Shown in pieces: positions 26,102-35,500 of a DNA stretch of 64,000 nucleotides. A program made the translations under genes and the position numbers. Origin of the DNA: an uncultured Bacteroidales bacterium (GTDB lineage: Bacteria > Bacteroidota > Bacteroidia > Bacteroidales > JAUNSR01); assembly GCA_947074145.1 (NCBI GenBank), contig CAMTOJ010000006.1:1-64000 (forward strand). The letters are read 5' to 3'. Positions within the stretch are counted from its first letter, which is position 1. Each line of letters begins with the position of its first letter. Below the pieces are notes generated by a model, which saw only the letters and a program-made list of their open reading frames with translations, did not search any database and was not told the origin of the DNA.

Positions 26102-28507
26102 TTAAGATATAGTCGAATTAACTTCTGAAATATCTGATTTTGTTTTGACTTTAGCATCTATGTATGGTATAGTAAACCAGAAAATTGAACCTTTGTTTAT
26201 TTCTGATTCTACTCCTATTTGACCACCAAGTGATTCAATAATATTTTTGGAAATCGAAAGTCCTAAACCTGAACTCTCGTTAGGAGCATTAAAACGAGTA
26301 AACTTATCAAAAATCATATCCATCCGTTCTTTCTCAATGCCAATTCCTGTATCACAAATAATGAATTTTATAAATTCACGATTTTTCTGAGTAATCTTAT
26401 CAAATGATATGGTTATAGATCCTTCTTCTGTATATTTTATCGCATTTGATATTAAATTATTGAGGACTTGCTTTAATCTATCATAATCTGATTTTATTAC
26501 AATATCTGATTTATTAGTATTAAGGATCATAATGACATTGTTGCTACAGTCTTGATAATTATTATGATATACATCATTACAAATATCATTTACCTTAAAC
26601 TCTGAATAGATATAATTATATAATCCAGACTCTATTTTAGAAAGATCAAGAATATCGGAAATAAGGCTCAACAGAAGATCACTATTTGTCTTTATTGAAT
26701 TTATAAACATTGATCTCTCTTCTTGATTTTCAGCATCATTGACTAAATCAGAGAATCCAACAATAGCATTTAGAGGAGTGCGTATTTCGTGGCTTATATT
26801 AGCAAGGAAAGCAGGTGTAGAGCTGAAAGAATCTTCATAGTGCTCTATAGATCCCATTTTATTAATTTCTTTCTTCCATTTTGTAATGTCGCTTATAACA
26901 CCGACGTAACCAATGATGTATCCGCCTTTTTTCATTTCAAATGGTTTCATTTGAATACTTTTATATATATATTCTTCACTTTCGTTACTATATTTAATTC
27001 TGTATTCAATAGGAGGAATGCTTATATCTCCCGTATTCATTTTCTCAAACATTGCTAAGAAATCATCATAATCCTCAGGATGTATAAGATCTTTGAAATA
27101 TGATGGCAAAACATGAGTGTTTTCGTTAATTAATTGATTATTTAGGAACTTTATTTTTTTAGTGATATTGTTATATTCAATTATCATCATATCACTTTTT
27201 GAAATTGATTTTTCTAATCTGTATTTGTATTCCTCAAGTTTAGATTTCGCATTATAAAGTTCAATATCTCTTTCAAATTTTTTAGTCACATCCTTAAAAG
27301 AACCTACAACATTCTTTATCGTTCCATCTTTAATAATAGACATCATATTGATCTCGGCATAAACCTTTTGTTCTTTACTATACATAGGAGCAGAGAATGA
27401 TGCTTTTTTGATACTTAGACTTTGAAGATCATCGATAATATTGAATAACTGAGCTCTATATTTCTCACTTATCATATCAGTCACTTTGTCAAGTGTGATA
27501 TTATTGTAGAATAAAGAAGAATATCCATGAAGAAACTTGAATTTTTTAGTTTTCGAGTCGTAAATCCATATTATAAGATTATTACTATCAATAGCAAGAG
27601 AAAGTTTGTCAAACATACTTTTGTTCTCTTTATTTTTCTTTATTAATTTGATTATAAGATAAAAAATAATGACAAACAAAATCAGTCCCAGTACCCCTCC
27701 TATATAAATAAATCTTTTTACAAATGGAGAAATTGCATTAATTTGTTCAACTCCAAACCATTTTTCTCTTATTTTGCTAAATCGACCATCTGTGGTTATT
27801 TCTTTGAAACTTGCATTAAATTGAGGAATAAAATGTTTAGTGCTTTCAGAAAATATAAAGCGAAGATCATTTTTTTCAAAATCTTCTATTTTTTTACAAA
27901 CAATACCTTTTAATTGATATCGTTCAATCATATTCGTAGCTAAATCTTCAGAACAGATAACAGCATCAGCTATACCGGTAACAACAATTTTGATACCGTC
28001 ATATAAGTCACTTACAATTGTAACATGATTAGAAATATCAGATAATATTGGTAACTCTTTTATTCGCGGGCCGTTGACATACACTATCTTTTTATCCTTC
28101 AAATCAGAAAAACAATTAAAATTCGATCCTTCACTATAAATCATAATTCGAGAAATAGATCCATATGAATTACTCACATTATAATTAGATAAATCATTAT
28201 AAGGGATACTTGTGGCTATAATGTCTATCTCATTGTTTTGGAATTTATCTTTTATATTTTTCCAATTATCAATAATAACTTCATATTCTATATTCGCATT
28301 TTCTAAAATAGTTGTCAATAGTTCAAATTCGTATCCCTGCGCTGAATTCATATCTTCAGAAAACTGAAAAGGAGCAAGGTTGGATGCACAACCGATAATG
28401 AAATTATTCTTTTCAATAGAAGAATAGAGATTCGGTAATTGCTCGGCATGTAGTATAGATAAAGATTTTATAAATGAAATGATAATAAGAAATGAAATTC
28501 TTTTCAT
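26102..28507 (-). CDS. sensor histidine kinase with periplasmic solute-binding-like domain and PAS domains
   Basis: The 801-residue protein has a signal peptide (to HAEQ) and a family 3 solute-binding-protein-like periplasmic domain (about residues 35-250: IIGCASNLAPFQFSE, GYEFELLTTIL, NEIDIIATSIPY). A membrane helix follows at about 262-284, then one or two PAS-like segments (about 300-545), and the kinase core. The H-box is SHEIRTPLN with His573. ATPase boxes are NNLISNAIKY, DTGIGIEKER and SSGLGLSISKNII. The binding domain resembles amino-acid receptors, as in BvgS/EvgS-type sensors, so an amino acid or small peptide ligand is likely (inferred). No receiver domain or nearby regulator. It lies 104 bases after the small peptide gene on the same strand. 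Confidence 0.9.
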   Translation of the reverse strand: MKRISFLIIISFIKSLSILHAEQLPNLYSSIEKNNFIIGCASNLAPFQFSEDMNSAQGYEFELLTTILENANIEYEVIIDNWKNIKDKFQNNEIDIIATSIPYNDLSNYNVSNSYGSISRIMIYSEGSNFNCFSDLKDKKIVYVNGPRIKELPILSDISNHVTIVSDLYDGIKIVVTGIADAVICSEDLATNMIERYQLKGIVCKKIEDFEKNDLRFIFSESTKHFIPQFNASFKEITTDGRFSKIREKWFGVEQINAISPFVKRFIYIGGVLGLILFVIIFYLIIKLIKKNKENKSMFDKLSLAIDSNNLIIWIYDSKTKKFKFLHGYSSLFYNNITLDKVTDMISEKYRAQLFNIIDDLQSLSIKKASFSAPMYSKEQKVYAEINMMSIIKDGTIKNVVGSFKDVTKKFERDIELYNAKSKLEEYKYRLEKSISKSDMMIIEYNNITKKIKFLNNQLINENTHVLPSYFKDLIHPEDYDDFLAMFEKMNTGDISIPPIEYRIKYSNESEEYIYKSIQMKPFEMKKGGYIIGYVGVISDITKWKKEINKMGSIEHYEDSFSSTPAFLANISHEIRTPLNAIVGFSDLVNDAENQEERSMFINSIKTNSDLLLSLISDILDLSKIESGLYNYIYSEFKVNDICNDVYHNNYQDCSNNVIMILNTNKSDIVIKSDYDRLKQVLNNLISNAIKYTEEGSITISFDKITQKNREFIKFIICDTGIGIEKERMDMIFDKFTRFNAPNESSGLGLSISKNIIESLGGQIGVESEINKGSIFWFTIPYIDAKVKTKSDISEVNSTIS

Positions 28508-28611
28508 AACATATGAAGTTGTTTTTACTCAAATAGTTAAATAATAAATAAAATTAATTATAAATTACCAATTAACTAAACATAAATAGGTAAAATATAT
28601 ACAATTAATAC

Positions 28612-28806
28612 TTATTCGCTTTTATTTCTACCTCCAAAGGGATAACGTGCCTCAGGAATTCTAGCATCACGATCATATCTTTTTTCTTCAATGCCTACTG
28701 ATGCAGAAATTATATTCTCACATTCTATATAAATAACAGATATTATTGGTCTTCTATAAGGCTGTTTTATAGATGATGATTTAATTGATAAGTTGTTGTT
28801 TTTCAT
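28612..28806 (-). CDS. 64-residue peptide of unknown function
   Basis: I do not recognise a named family. The peptide starts MKNNNLSIKSSSIKQPYRRP, has a hydrophobic core IISVIYIECENIISASVGIEE, and ends in a charged, glycine-containing tail RYPFGGRNKSE. The pattern Tyr-x-x-Pro, then I-E-x-E-x-I-I-x-A-S, recalls short proteins found widely in Bacteroidales near secreted-protein genes, but I cannot attach a function. There is no signal peptide. It begins 12 bases after the stop of the large secreted-protein gene, so the two are very likely cotranscribed. The kinase gene follows. The tight spacing argues that it is real. Confidence 0.65.
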   Translation of the reverse strand: MKNNNLSIKSSSIKQPYRRPIISVIYIECENIISASVGIEEKRYDRDARIPEARYPFGGRNKSE

Positions 28807-28818
28807 GATTTATATATA

Positions 28819-31800
28819 TTAGATTAAAATTTTGGTGTTATTCACAATGAAGAAACCTTTGAAAAGATTTATTTTATTTAATCCGATATTAAGTATATTA
28901 TGATATATTAATTTACCTGATATATCATATATCTTTATCTCTTGTTCTGTAGGGGAGAAAATAATAATAGTTTGATTTTCTCCTTTATAAATCTTTATAT
29001 CATCTTTCTCTTCTTCTATATCATTTCCGACAATTGTATTTTGTAAATGTTTCAATTTGAATATAGTGTCATTGTTTTTTCTATTAATCTTTAGTGTGGC
29101 CCTGAATGGGGAAACAGATGATTTCTCCGTTCCTAAAGCAAAAAAACTTTTATTTTCATCGCTCACAAGAATATAATCATCTTGAGCACTTCTCTTTAAA
29201 TAAGTTCCACAAAAAGAGGTTTTAAGACTATTTTTGTAATTAGAATTAATAAAACAGCCGTCATTATTCCGAAATTCTACTAAAGTTTTTGAATCGGAAA
29301 TATCTCCTTTCCATCTCATTATATAAGGGGTATGTGCTTCTAAAAATTCTGTACTTTGGAAAGTAACGGAAGTATCATTAATTGATATGAATTTTTCAAA
29401 ATGGAATCCCTTTGGCATATTTTCTTTTGGGACATCAAATGGAATTATTATTGATTCCCATCCTCCATCAGTATATGCATTTCTACTATATAATGCCTTT
29501 TTAGCATAAAAATCAATTTCAGTGTTAAATGGCTCATAATCTGTAAGAACAAGATAATCACATGTGATAAAATTGTCCTCTTTTTTTAATATATTAAAAG
29601 GATTAATGCTATTTACATTGGGTGGAAGATATATCAGACAATTTGGATTTGCACAAATTAATTTAATATCTATATCAGACATACTACATTGTGATAAATC
29701 TGCAAATTTCAAAAATCTATTTTCGCATAATTTTACAATATCATTTTCTGAAATCTTTTCATTAAATAAGATATTACCCACTTTATATCGCTTTAGAGTT
29801 TCGGAATATTTATCAGAGGAGGATGCATTAAAATTCTTAAAATAGTTATATGAATATCTAAATTTTAAGAAATTATTAGAAGAAGATGAGCCTTTTACAA
29901 AATATACAGAGTCATTATTTTTATTATCTTCATCCTTCTTTTTAGTCCCCCAGATCCAATTAGTTGATGATCCTGATAAAGAAAGTTTGATTTTATCTCT
30001 AGAAGCGTTCAAATATTTACCCTCATTTGACATTATTGTTTCTTCGTAAGGATTATCTGGAGATGGGTTTCGGATATCCCAAACTACATTTTTATTAAAT
30101 ATATAAGCTTCATTATTTTCATCTATCCAAACTTCGTATGCACATGCGGCTTCAGATTTTATTATCGAAGACATTGCACAAAATTTATCATTGTAGAAAG
30201 TTCCAATAATGTATTTCTCAATTTTTGATAGAGAAACAGAAACAGTATCGCTAATAATATCGTTGATTGTGGCATAGCAACTTATTTTACCTGCATTATA
30301 AACTTTCATTTGTGCAGGTGAAATAGCTTCAGTTTTTGTATTATTATGTGTAATAAATAAAGATGCTCCCTTTTCAGAAATGATTTTTATATTACAATTA
30401 TTATCAAAAGGTGTGTGATATTCTATTAGAGGAGCATCAAGATAAGCAGAAAACCAAAGGCATATGTAATCACTTTGTATATTATCTTTAGATGCACATA
30501 CTTCTATCTTTTGCAAAGAAGAGGATATTGTTATTTCATCTTCTATTTCATTTCCGTTAATATCAAGAAATATAACATCAGGAACAAGAGATATTATTTT
30601 GACTTTTTCGCCATATTTAATTTTAGTAGGATTATTCTTTGTTCCACCTATTATACTTAAAACTGGAGGAAATAATATATTTAGTTCTCCGGTTTTATCC
30701 TTTACATTGTTTACATCAGGAATTATTATTGTTGTTTTATCATCTTGCAGTAAAGCCAAACATATAATGTCGCAATAATAGGGAAATTCAAAATCCGAAT
30801 TGTCACTATTATTAATTATAATATCTGCTATTTTCAGATTCGTATTGCCTTGTATAAAACTGTATTTCCCATCTTCTATATTTTTTAAGACTTTAATATT
30901 CTCTAATTTTATTAGAACAGGGAATTTATAATCATCATTGTTAAGCTTCGATAACTCATATGTTAAAACATCAAGAGATTCTTCTTTATAAGAAATTATA
31001 ATATCGTTGAAGTCATCAGCTATAAAGTGTCTCAAATTATTATCTCTAAAAGAACCAGAAAACCAGCCTGATAGACAATTGCCTTGAGAAATGTTTAACC
31101 CATTATTTTTCAAAATGAATGCATCCTGATCATTTTGAAGAATGATAAAATCATCATTGCATGATGTTACAACAAAATCAGCAAAAGAGAAGTAAGTTTT
31201 TTTATTATTCGAAGATTCAATAAACTCGATAAATGATGTTAATGGTGTAATTTTTATAAAATCTTGTTCGGTAACAAAAGAACGTTCATTGTTATCAGAA
31301 TATGAAACAGCCTTTATAGTAACTGTTTCATCTATTTCAATTGGAGCGGTATATTTGGTAGAATTAAAATCAGGTTCCGTTCCATCTATTGTATAATAAA
31401 TATCTCGGTTTTCTTCTTGATATAAGGAGATGATTTTAGTGTTCAGAAATTCATTTTTATTGAAAATAATTTTAGGTGCTTTTACTTTTTCAATATAAGT
31501 ATTTCCGTAAAGAATAATATCGTCAATATTAACAGATCTTTCTATTTTCAAAAATTTCGAACTAGGAAATATCCTAATAATTAATTTAAAAGGTGATGTG
31601 ACAGCTATTGATTCTATATTAATAATATCCTCATTTTTTTTTGGTTTATAAATTTTTTGAGCTAAAACTATTGTATTTGTTTCATCTTTTTCAATTGAAA
31701 CTTCTATATTTAAAGGCTCATTACTAAGGGCATATTTGAACGAAATTGATTTTAGTGTATCAAAACCAAAGTCAAAATAATCGCTCTTCAACTGTGGCGA

Positions 31801-32070
31801 GTTAGTAGTTCCCATCTTACAAAAACCTACAAAATTAACCTTTCCTGTTATAACATTTAGATTATTATAACTACCAAAAAAATCACCATAAAGAGTATTC
31901 CATTTCATGCCATTTGAAGAGACTGAATTTGGAGTTGCAAAATTGGCCACGGAAGATTTTGTAATATCTTCAAAACCGGTCTGATATAAAATTACTTGGT
32001 CATTTTCTGAAAAGACCGATGTGAAATTTAATAAAAACAACAGCAATAAAAAATCTAATTTAGAATCCAT
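28819..32070 (-). CDS. large secreted protein with chitobiase-C-like domain and T9SS-like C-terminal tail
   Basis: The 1083-residue protein has a signal peptide (LLLLFLLNFTSVFS). After an N-terminal beta-sandwich-like region comes a chitobiase/beta-hexosaminidase C-terminal-type module at about residues 195-270 (YYTIDGTEPDFNSTKYTAPIEIDETVTIKAVS). Further beta-rich modules follow, including a segment ALYSRNAYTDGGWESIIIPFDVP seen in many Bacteroidales surface proteins. The last roughly 60 residues (IKIYDISGKLIYHN... KGFFIVNNTKILI) resemble the type IX secretion type A sorting domain, although the sequence is degenerate. No catalytic domain is recognised. It heads a three-gene minus-strand group with the small peptide and the binding-domain kinase. 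Surface adhesin or glycan-binding role is a guess. Confidence 0.78.
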   Translation of the reverse strand: MDSKLDFLLLLFLLNFTSVFSENDQVILYQTGFEDITKSSVANFATPNSVSSNGMKWNTLYGDFFGSYNNLNVITGKVNFVGFCKMGTTNSPQLKSDYFDFGFDTLKSISFKYALSNEPLNIEVSIEKDETNTIVLAQKIYKPKKNEDIINIESIAVTSPFKLIIRIFPSSKFLKIERSVNIDDIILYGNTYIEKVKAPKIIFNKNEFLNTKIISLYQEENRDIYYTIDGTEPDFNSTKYTAPIEIDETVTIKAVSYSDNNERSFVTEQDFIKITPLTSFIEFIESSNNKKTYFSFADFVVTSCNDDFIILQNDQDAFILKNNGLNISQGNCLSGWFSGSFRDNNLRHFIADDFNDIIISYKEESLDVLTYELSKLNNDDYKFPVLIKLENIKVLKNIEDGKYSFIQGNTNLKIADIIINNSDNSDFEFPYYCDIICLALLQDDKTTIIIPDVNNVKDKTGELNILFPPVLSIIGGTKNNPTKIKYGEKVKIISLVPDVIFLDINGNEIEDEITISSSLQKIEVCASKDNIQSDYICLWFSAYLDAPLIEYHTPFDNNCNIKIISEKGASLFITHNNTKTEAISPAQMKVYNAGKISCYATINDIISDTVSVSLSKIEKYIIGTFYNDKFCAMSSIIKSEAACAYEVWIDENNEAYIFNKNVVWDIRNPSPDNPYEETIMSNEGKYLNASRDKIKLSLSGSSTNWIWGTKKKDEDNKNNDSVYFVKGSSSSNNFLKFRYSYNYFKNFNASSSDKYSETLKRYKVGNILFNEKISENDIVKLCENRFLKFADLSQCSMSDIDIKLICANPNCLIYLPPNVNSINPFNILKKEDNFITCDYLVLTDYEPFNTEIDFYAKKALYSRNAYTDGGWESIIIPFDVPKENMPKGFHFEKFISINDTSVTFQSTEFLEAHTPYIMRWKGDISDSKTLVEFRNNDGCFINSNYKNSLKTSFCGTYLKRSAQDDYILVSDENKSFFALGTEKSSVSPFRATLKINRKNNDTIFKLKHLQNTIVGNDIEEEKDDIKIYKGENQTIIIFSPTEQEIKIYDISGKLIYHNILNIGLNKINLFKGFFIVNNTKILI

Positions 32071-32486
32071 AAAAACAGTGTTATTTGCCTATACTTTGAT
32101 AAAATTTAAAAAACTAAACAATCGTTGTTTCTCAAAAGTTTTCATCTTTTAAGGATTTAACGTTGTATGAATAATTCTATAACAATTCAATCTATATTCT
32201 ATTGTTATAGAATTATTCATATAAAAGAGATGTAAGAACTATTGAAAATAAAATACATTGAGTATAAATATGCAATAATCGATGCATATTTTATGTATAA
32301 AACAAAAGGGAGTTATATAAATTTTATAAAGAGGAATCTAATTAAAAACAACTTTCAATTTTGGTAAAAGGTTATAGATTAGGATTTTATCTATTGTGGG
32401 GGATTGAGGTGTTTATGCTCTTGTTTAAGAAAATAGAAAGTTTATTGCGTGTTTTTGTTCCAAAATGAAAGAAAATAACATTTTTA
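32071..32486. other. divergent intergenic region between the secreted-protein gene and gltB
   Basis: It contains a 21-bp perfect AT-only inverted repeat (32166-32221) and ends at the gltB promoter at 32487-32518. I see no gene in it. Confidence 0.6.
32166..32221. repeat. 21-bp perfect inverted repeat
   Basis: The left arm starts at 32166 and contains ATGAATAATTCTATAACAAT (32167-32186). The right arm is its exact reverse complement (32201-32220), extended by one further pair. The 14-base spacer is 32187-32200. With no T tract it is not a standard terminator for either neighbour. It could be a regulator-binding site or an AT-rich cruciform. Confidence 0.9.
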
Positions 32487-32518
32487 TCTGTCAAATAATT
32501 ATTTATTTATTATATTTG
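32487..32518 (+). promoter_or_regulatory. probable gltB promoter
   Basis: The -7 TATATTTG is at 32511-32518. TCTG at 32487-32490, one base off TTTG, is 20 bases upstream. It would give a leader of about 65 bases before the gltB ATG. Confidence 0.6.
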
Positions 32519-32590
32519 TGACGACATAAGTAAGAAAGATACTATATAAATAGCAAAAGTGTCAGAGTTTTGATTTTAAAAAGAGCTATT

Positions 32591-35500
32591 ATGCAAAATC
32601 AGTTTCCCCAGCGACAAGGTCTATATGACCCGCAATACGAACACGACGCATGTGGCGTCGGGTTACTTGTAAACATAAACGGCGGAAAATCTCATGAAAT
32701 AGTTGAGAAAGGTTTACAGGTATTGGAGAATATGGTGCATCGAGGTGCAGAAGGTGCAGACAGTAAAACCGGAGATGGGGCCGGAATAATGTTACAGATT
32801 CCACACGAGTTTATTCTTCTTCAAGGTATACCGGTTCCGGAAAAGGGCCGTTATGGTACAGGTCTTGTTTTTCTTCCAAAGGATGAGAAAGAACAGGCTA
32901 TGTGTATTAATATTATTCAGACCGAGATTAAAAAAATGGGTCTGGATCTATTGGCATGGAGAGATGTGCCGGTCAACAGCGAAATTTTAGGCGTTGTATC
33001 CGGAGCAGCCGAACCAACAATAAAACAGATCTTCGTTACAGGCAATGTTCCAACTCAGGCAGAACTTGAACGTATACTTTACATTCTTAGAAAGAAGATC
33101 GAACGAGCTGTATTAGCTTCTAAACTTAAAGTCAAACGCAGTTGCTATATAGTTTCTCTATCTACGAGAACAATTATATATAAGGGGATGCTTTCATCTC
33201 TTCAATTAAGATATTATTATCTTGATCTTATTAACCCTTATTTCACTTCAGGACTTGCTCTTGTACATTCAAGATTCTCTACTAATACTTTTCCTACATG
33301 GGACTTGGCTCAACCATTCCGTTTGTTAGGACATAATGGTGAGATCAATACAATCAGAGGAAACAGAAGTTGGATGGAAGCTCGCGAAAGTGTACTTGAT
33401 CCGGGCTTATTAGGAGGTATTGAGAATATAACTCCAATACTTCAACCTGAAATGAGTGACTCTGCATCTCTTGATAATGTGCTTGAGTTTTTTGTAATGT
33501 CAGGATTGTCATTACCTCACGCTCTTTCTATGCTTGTGCCTGAAAGTTTCAATGATAAGAATCCTATTTCTCCTGAGTTGAAAGCTTTCTATGAATACCA
33601 TTCTATCCTTATGGAGCCATGGGACGGACCTGCTGCATTATTGTTCTCTGACGGACGTTATGCCGGAGGTATGCTTGACCGTAACGGTCTTCGCCCTGCA
33701 AGATATCTTATCACTAAGAATGATATGATGGTTGTGGCTTCTGAAACCGGAGTTCTTACTTTCGATGCTGCCGAGATCAAGGAAAAAGGACGTCTTCGTC
33801 CAGGAAAGATCATCATGGTGGATATGGAGAAAGGAGAGGTTTATTACGACGCAGAGGTAAAAGAGGGTCTTGCAAAAGCTTATCCTTATTCAGAATGGCT
33901 TCGCAAAAACCGTGTACGCCTTGAAGATATCTCTTCTGGTCGTTCGGTTAAAAACACAATCGATAATTATCCGGTGCTACTAAAAGCATTTGGTTATCAT
34001 AAAGAAGATATCGAAAAACTTATTGTACCGATGGCGTCTGCAGGAGCAGAACCAACAGCGTCAATGGGTAACGATACACCTTTGGCTATCATGTCTGATC
34101 AGCCACAGAGATTGTTCAATTATTTCCGTCAACAATTTGCACAGGTGACAAATCCTCCGATTGATCCAATTCGTGAGCAACTTGTAATGTCGTTGACCGG
34201 ATATATCGGAGCAATCGATAAAAATCTTCTTAATCCTTCTCCTGAACTTTGTAAAATGGTGAAACTAAGTGAACCAATCATTACAAATCAGCAATTGGAT
34301 CTATTATGTAATCTTCGTTATAAGGGATTCCGCACTCTTACATTACCAATGTTATTCTCTGTTAAAGAGGGTGCAAAAGGAATGGAAAAAGCATTGGAAG
34401 AACTTTGTCATCAGGCAGAGAAAGCTATTGATGAGGATTACAATTACATCGTTCTTACTGACCGTGGCGTTTCATCCGAAATGGCTGCTATTCCATCGCT
34501 ACTTGCGGTATCGGCAGTTCACAATTATCTGATTGCTTCACATAAACGTACAAAAATCGCTCTTATCGTTGAATCGGCAGAACCACGTGAAGTTATGCAC
34601 TTTGCACTTTTGTTCGGTTATGGAGCCAGTGCGGTTAATCCTTATCTTGCTTTTGCAGTACTTGATGATCAGGTTAAGCGTAAAGAGATAATGCTTGATT
34701 ATTACTCGGCAGAGAAAAACTATATCAAGTCAATCTGTAAAGGATTGTTGAAAGTGATGTCTAAAATGGGTATATCAACTCTTATGAGTTATAAGGGTGC
34801 TAAGATCTTTGAATCTTTGGGTATATCGCAGGAACTTCTCGATAAGTATTTCGGTCAGACAATATCAAAAATTGATGGTATTACAATGAGCGACATCGCA
34901 CAGGAAGTTTTAACTCCACATGTTGAGGCATTTGCTTCAGATGCAGAACCAGAAGAGATGTTGTCTAATCTTGGACAATATTCTTATCGTAAAGATAGCG
35001 AGAAACATTCATGGAATCCTGAAACTATCTCTACTCTTCAGCTTGCAACAAGACTTGGAAGTTATAAGAAATTTAAAGAATTTACATCTCTTGTAGATGA
35101 TAAGAAATATCCGATGTTCCTTCGTGATTTCATGGATTATAAAAAGAATCCTATAGATATCAATGAAGTGGAATCGGTTGAGGCAATTACTCGCAGATTT
35201 ATGACTGGTGCGATGTCTTTCGGATCTATCAGTAAAGAAGCACATGAGGCAATTGCTATTGCAATGAACAGAATTGGCGGACGCAGCAATACCGGAGAAG
35301 GTGGTGAGGATCCAACTCGTTTCAAACCACGTGAAGACGGATCATCTGCAAGATCATCAATCAAACAGGTAGCATCAGGACGTTTCGGTGTAACAACTGA
35401 ATATCTTGTAAATGCCGATGAAATTCAGATTAAAGTTGCTCAGGGTGCAAAACCTGGTGAAGGTGGTCAGTTACCTGGATTCAAAGTTGATAAGATTATC

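Noticed and set aside
32166-32221. 21-bp inverted repeat considered as ends of an insertion sequence
   Set aside because: Only 14 bases lie between the arms, so no transposase or cargo can be present.
32570-32590. Upstream TTG start for gltB
   Set aside because: The ATG at 32591 gives the usual N-terminus with the catalytic Cys at residue 21.
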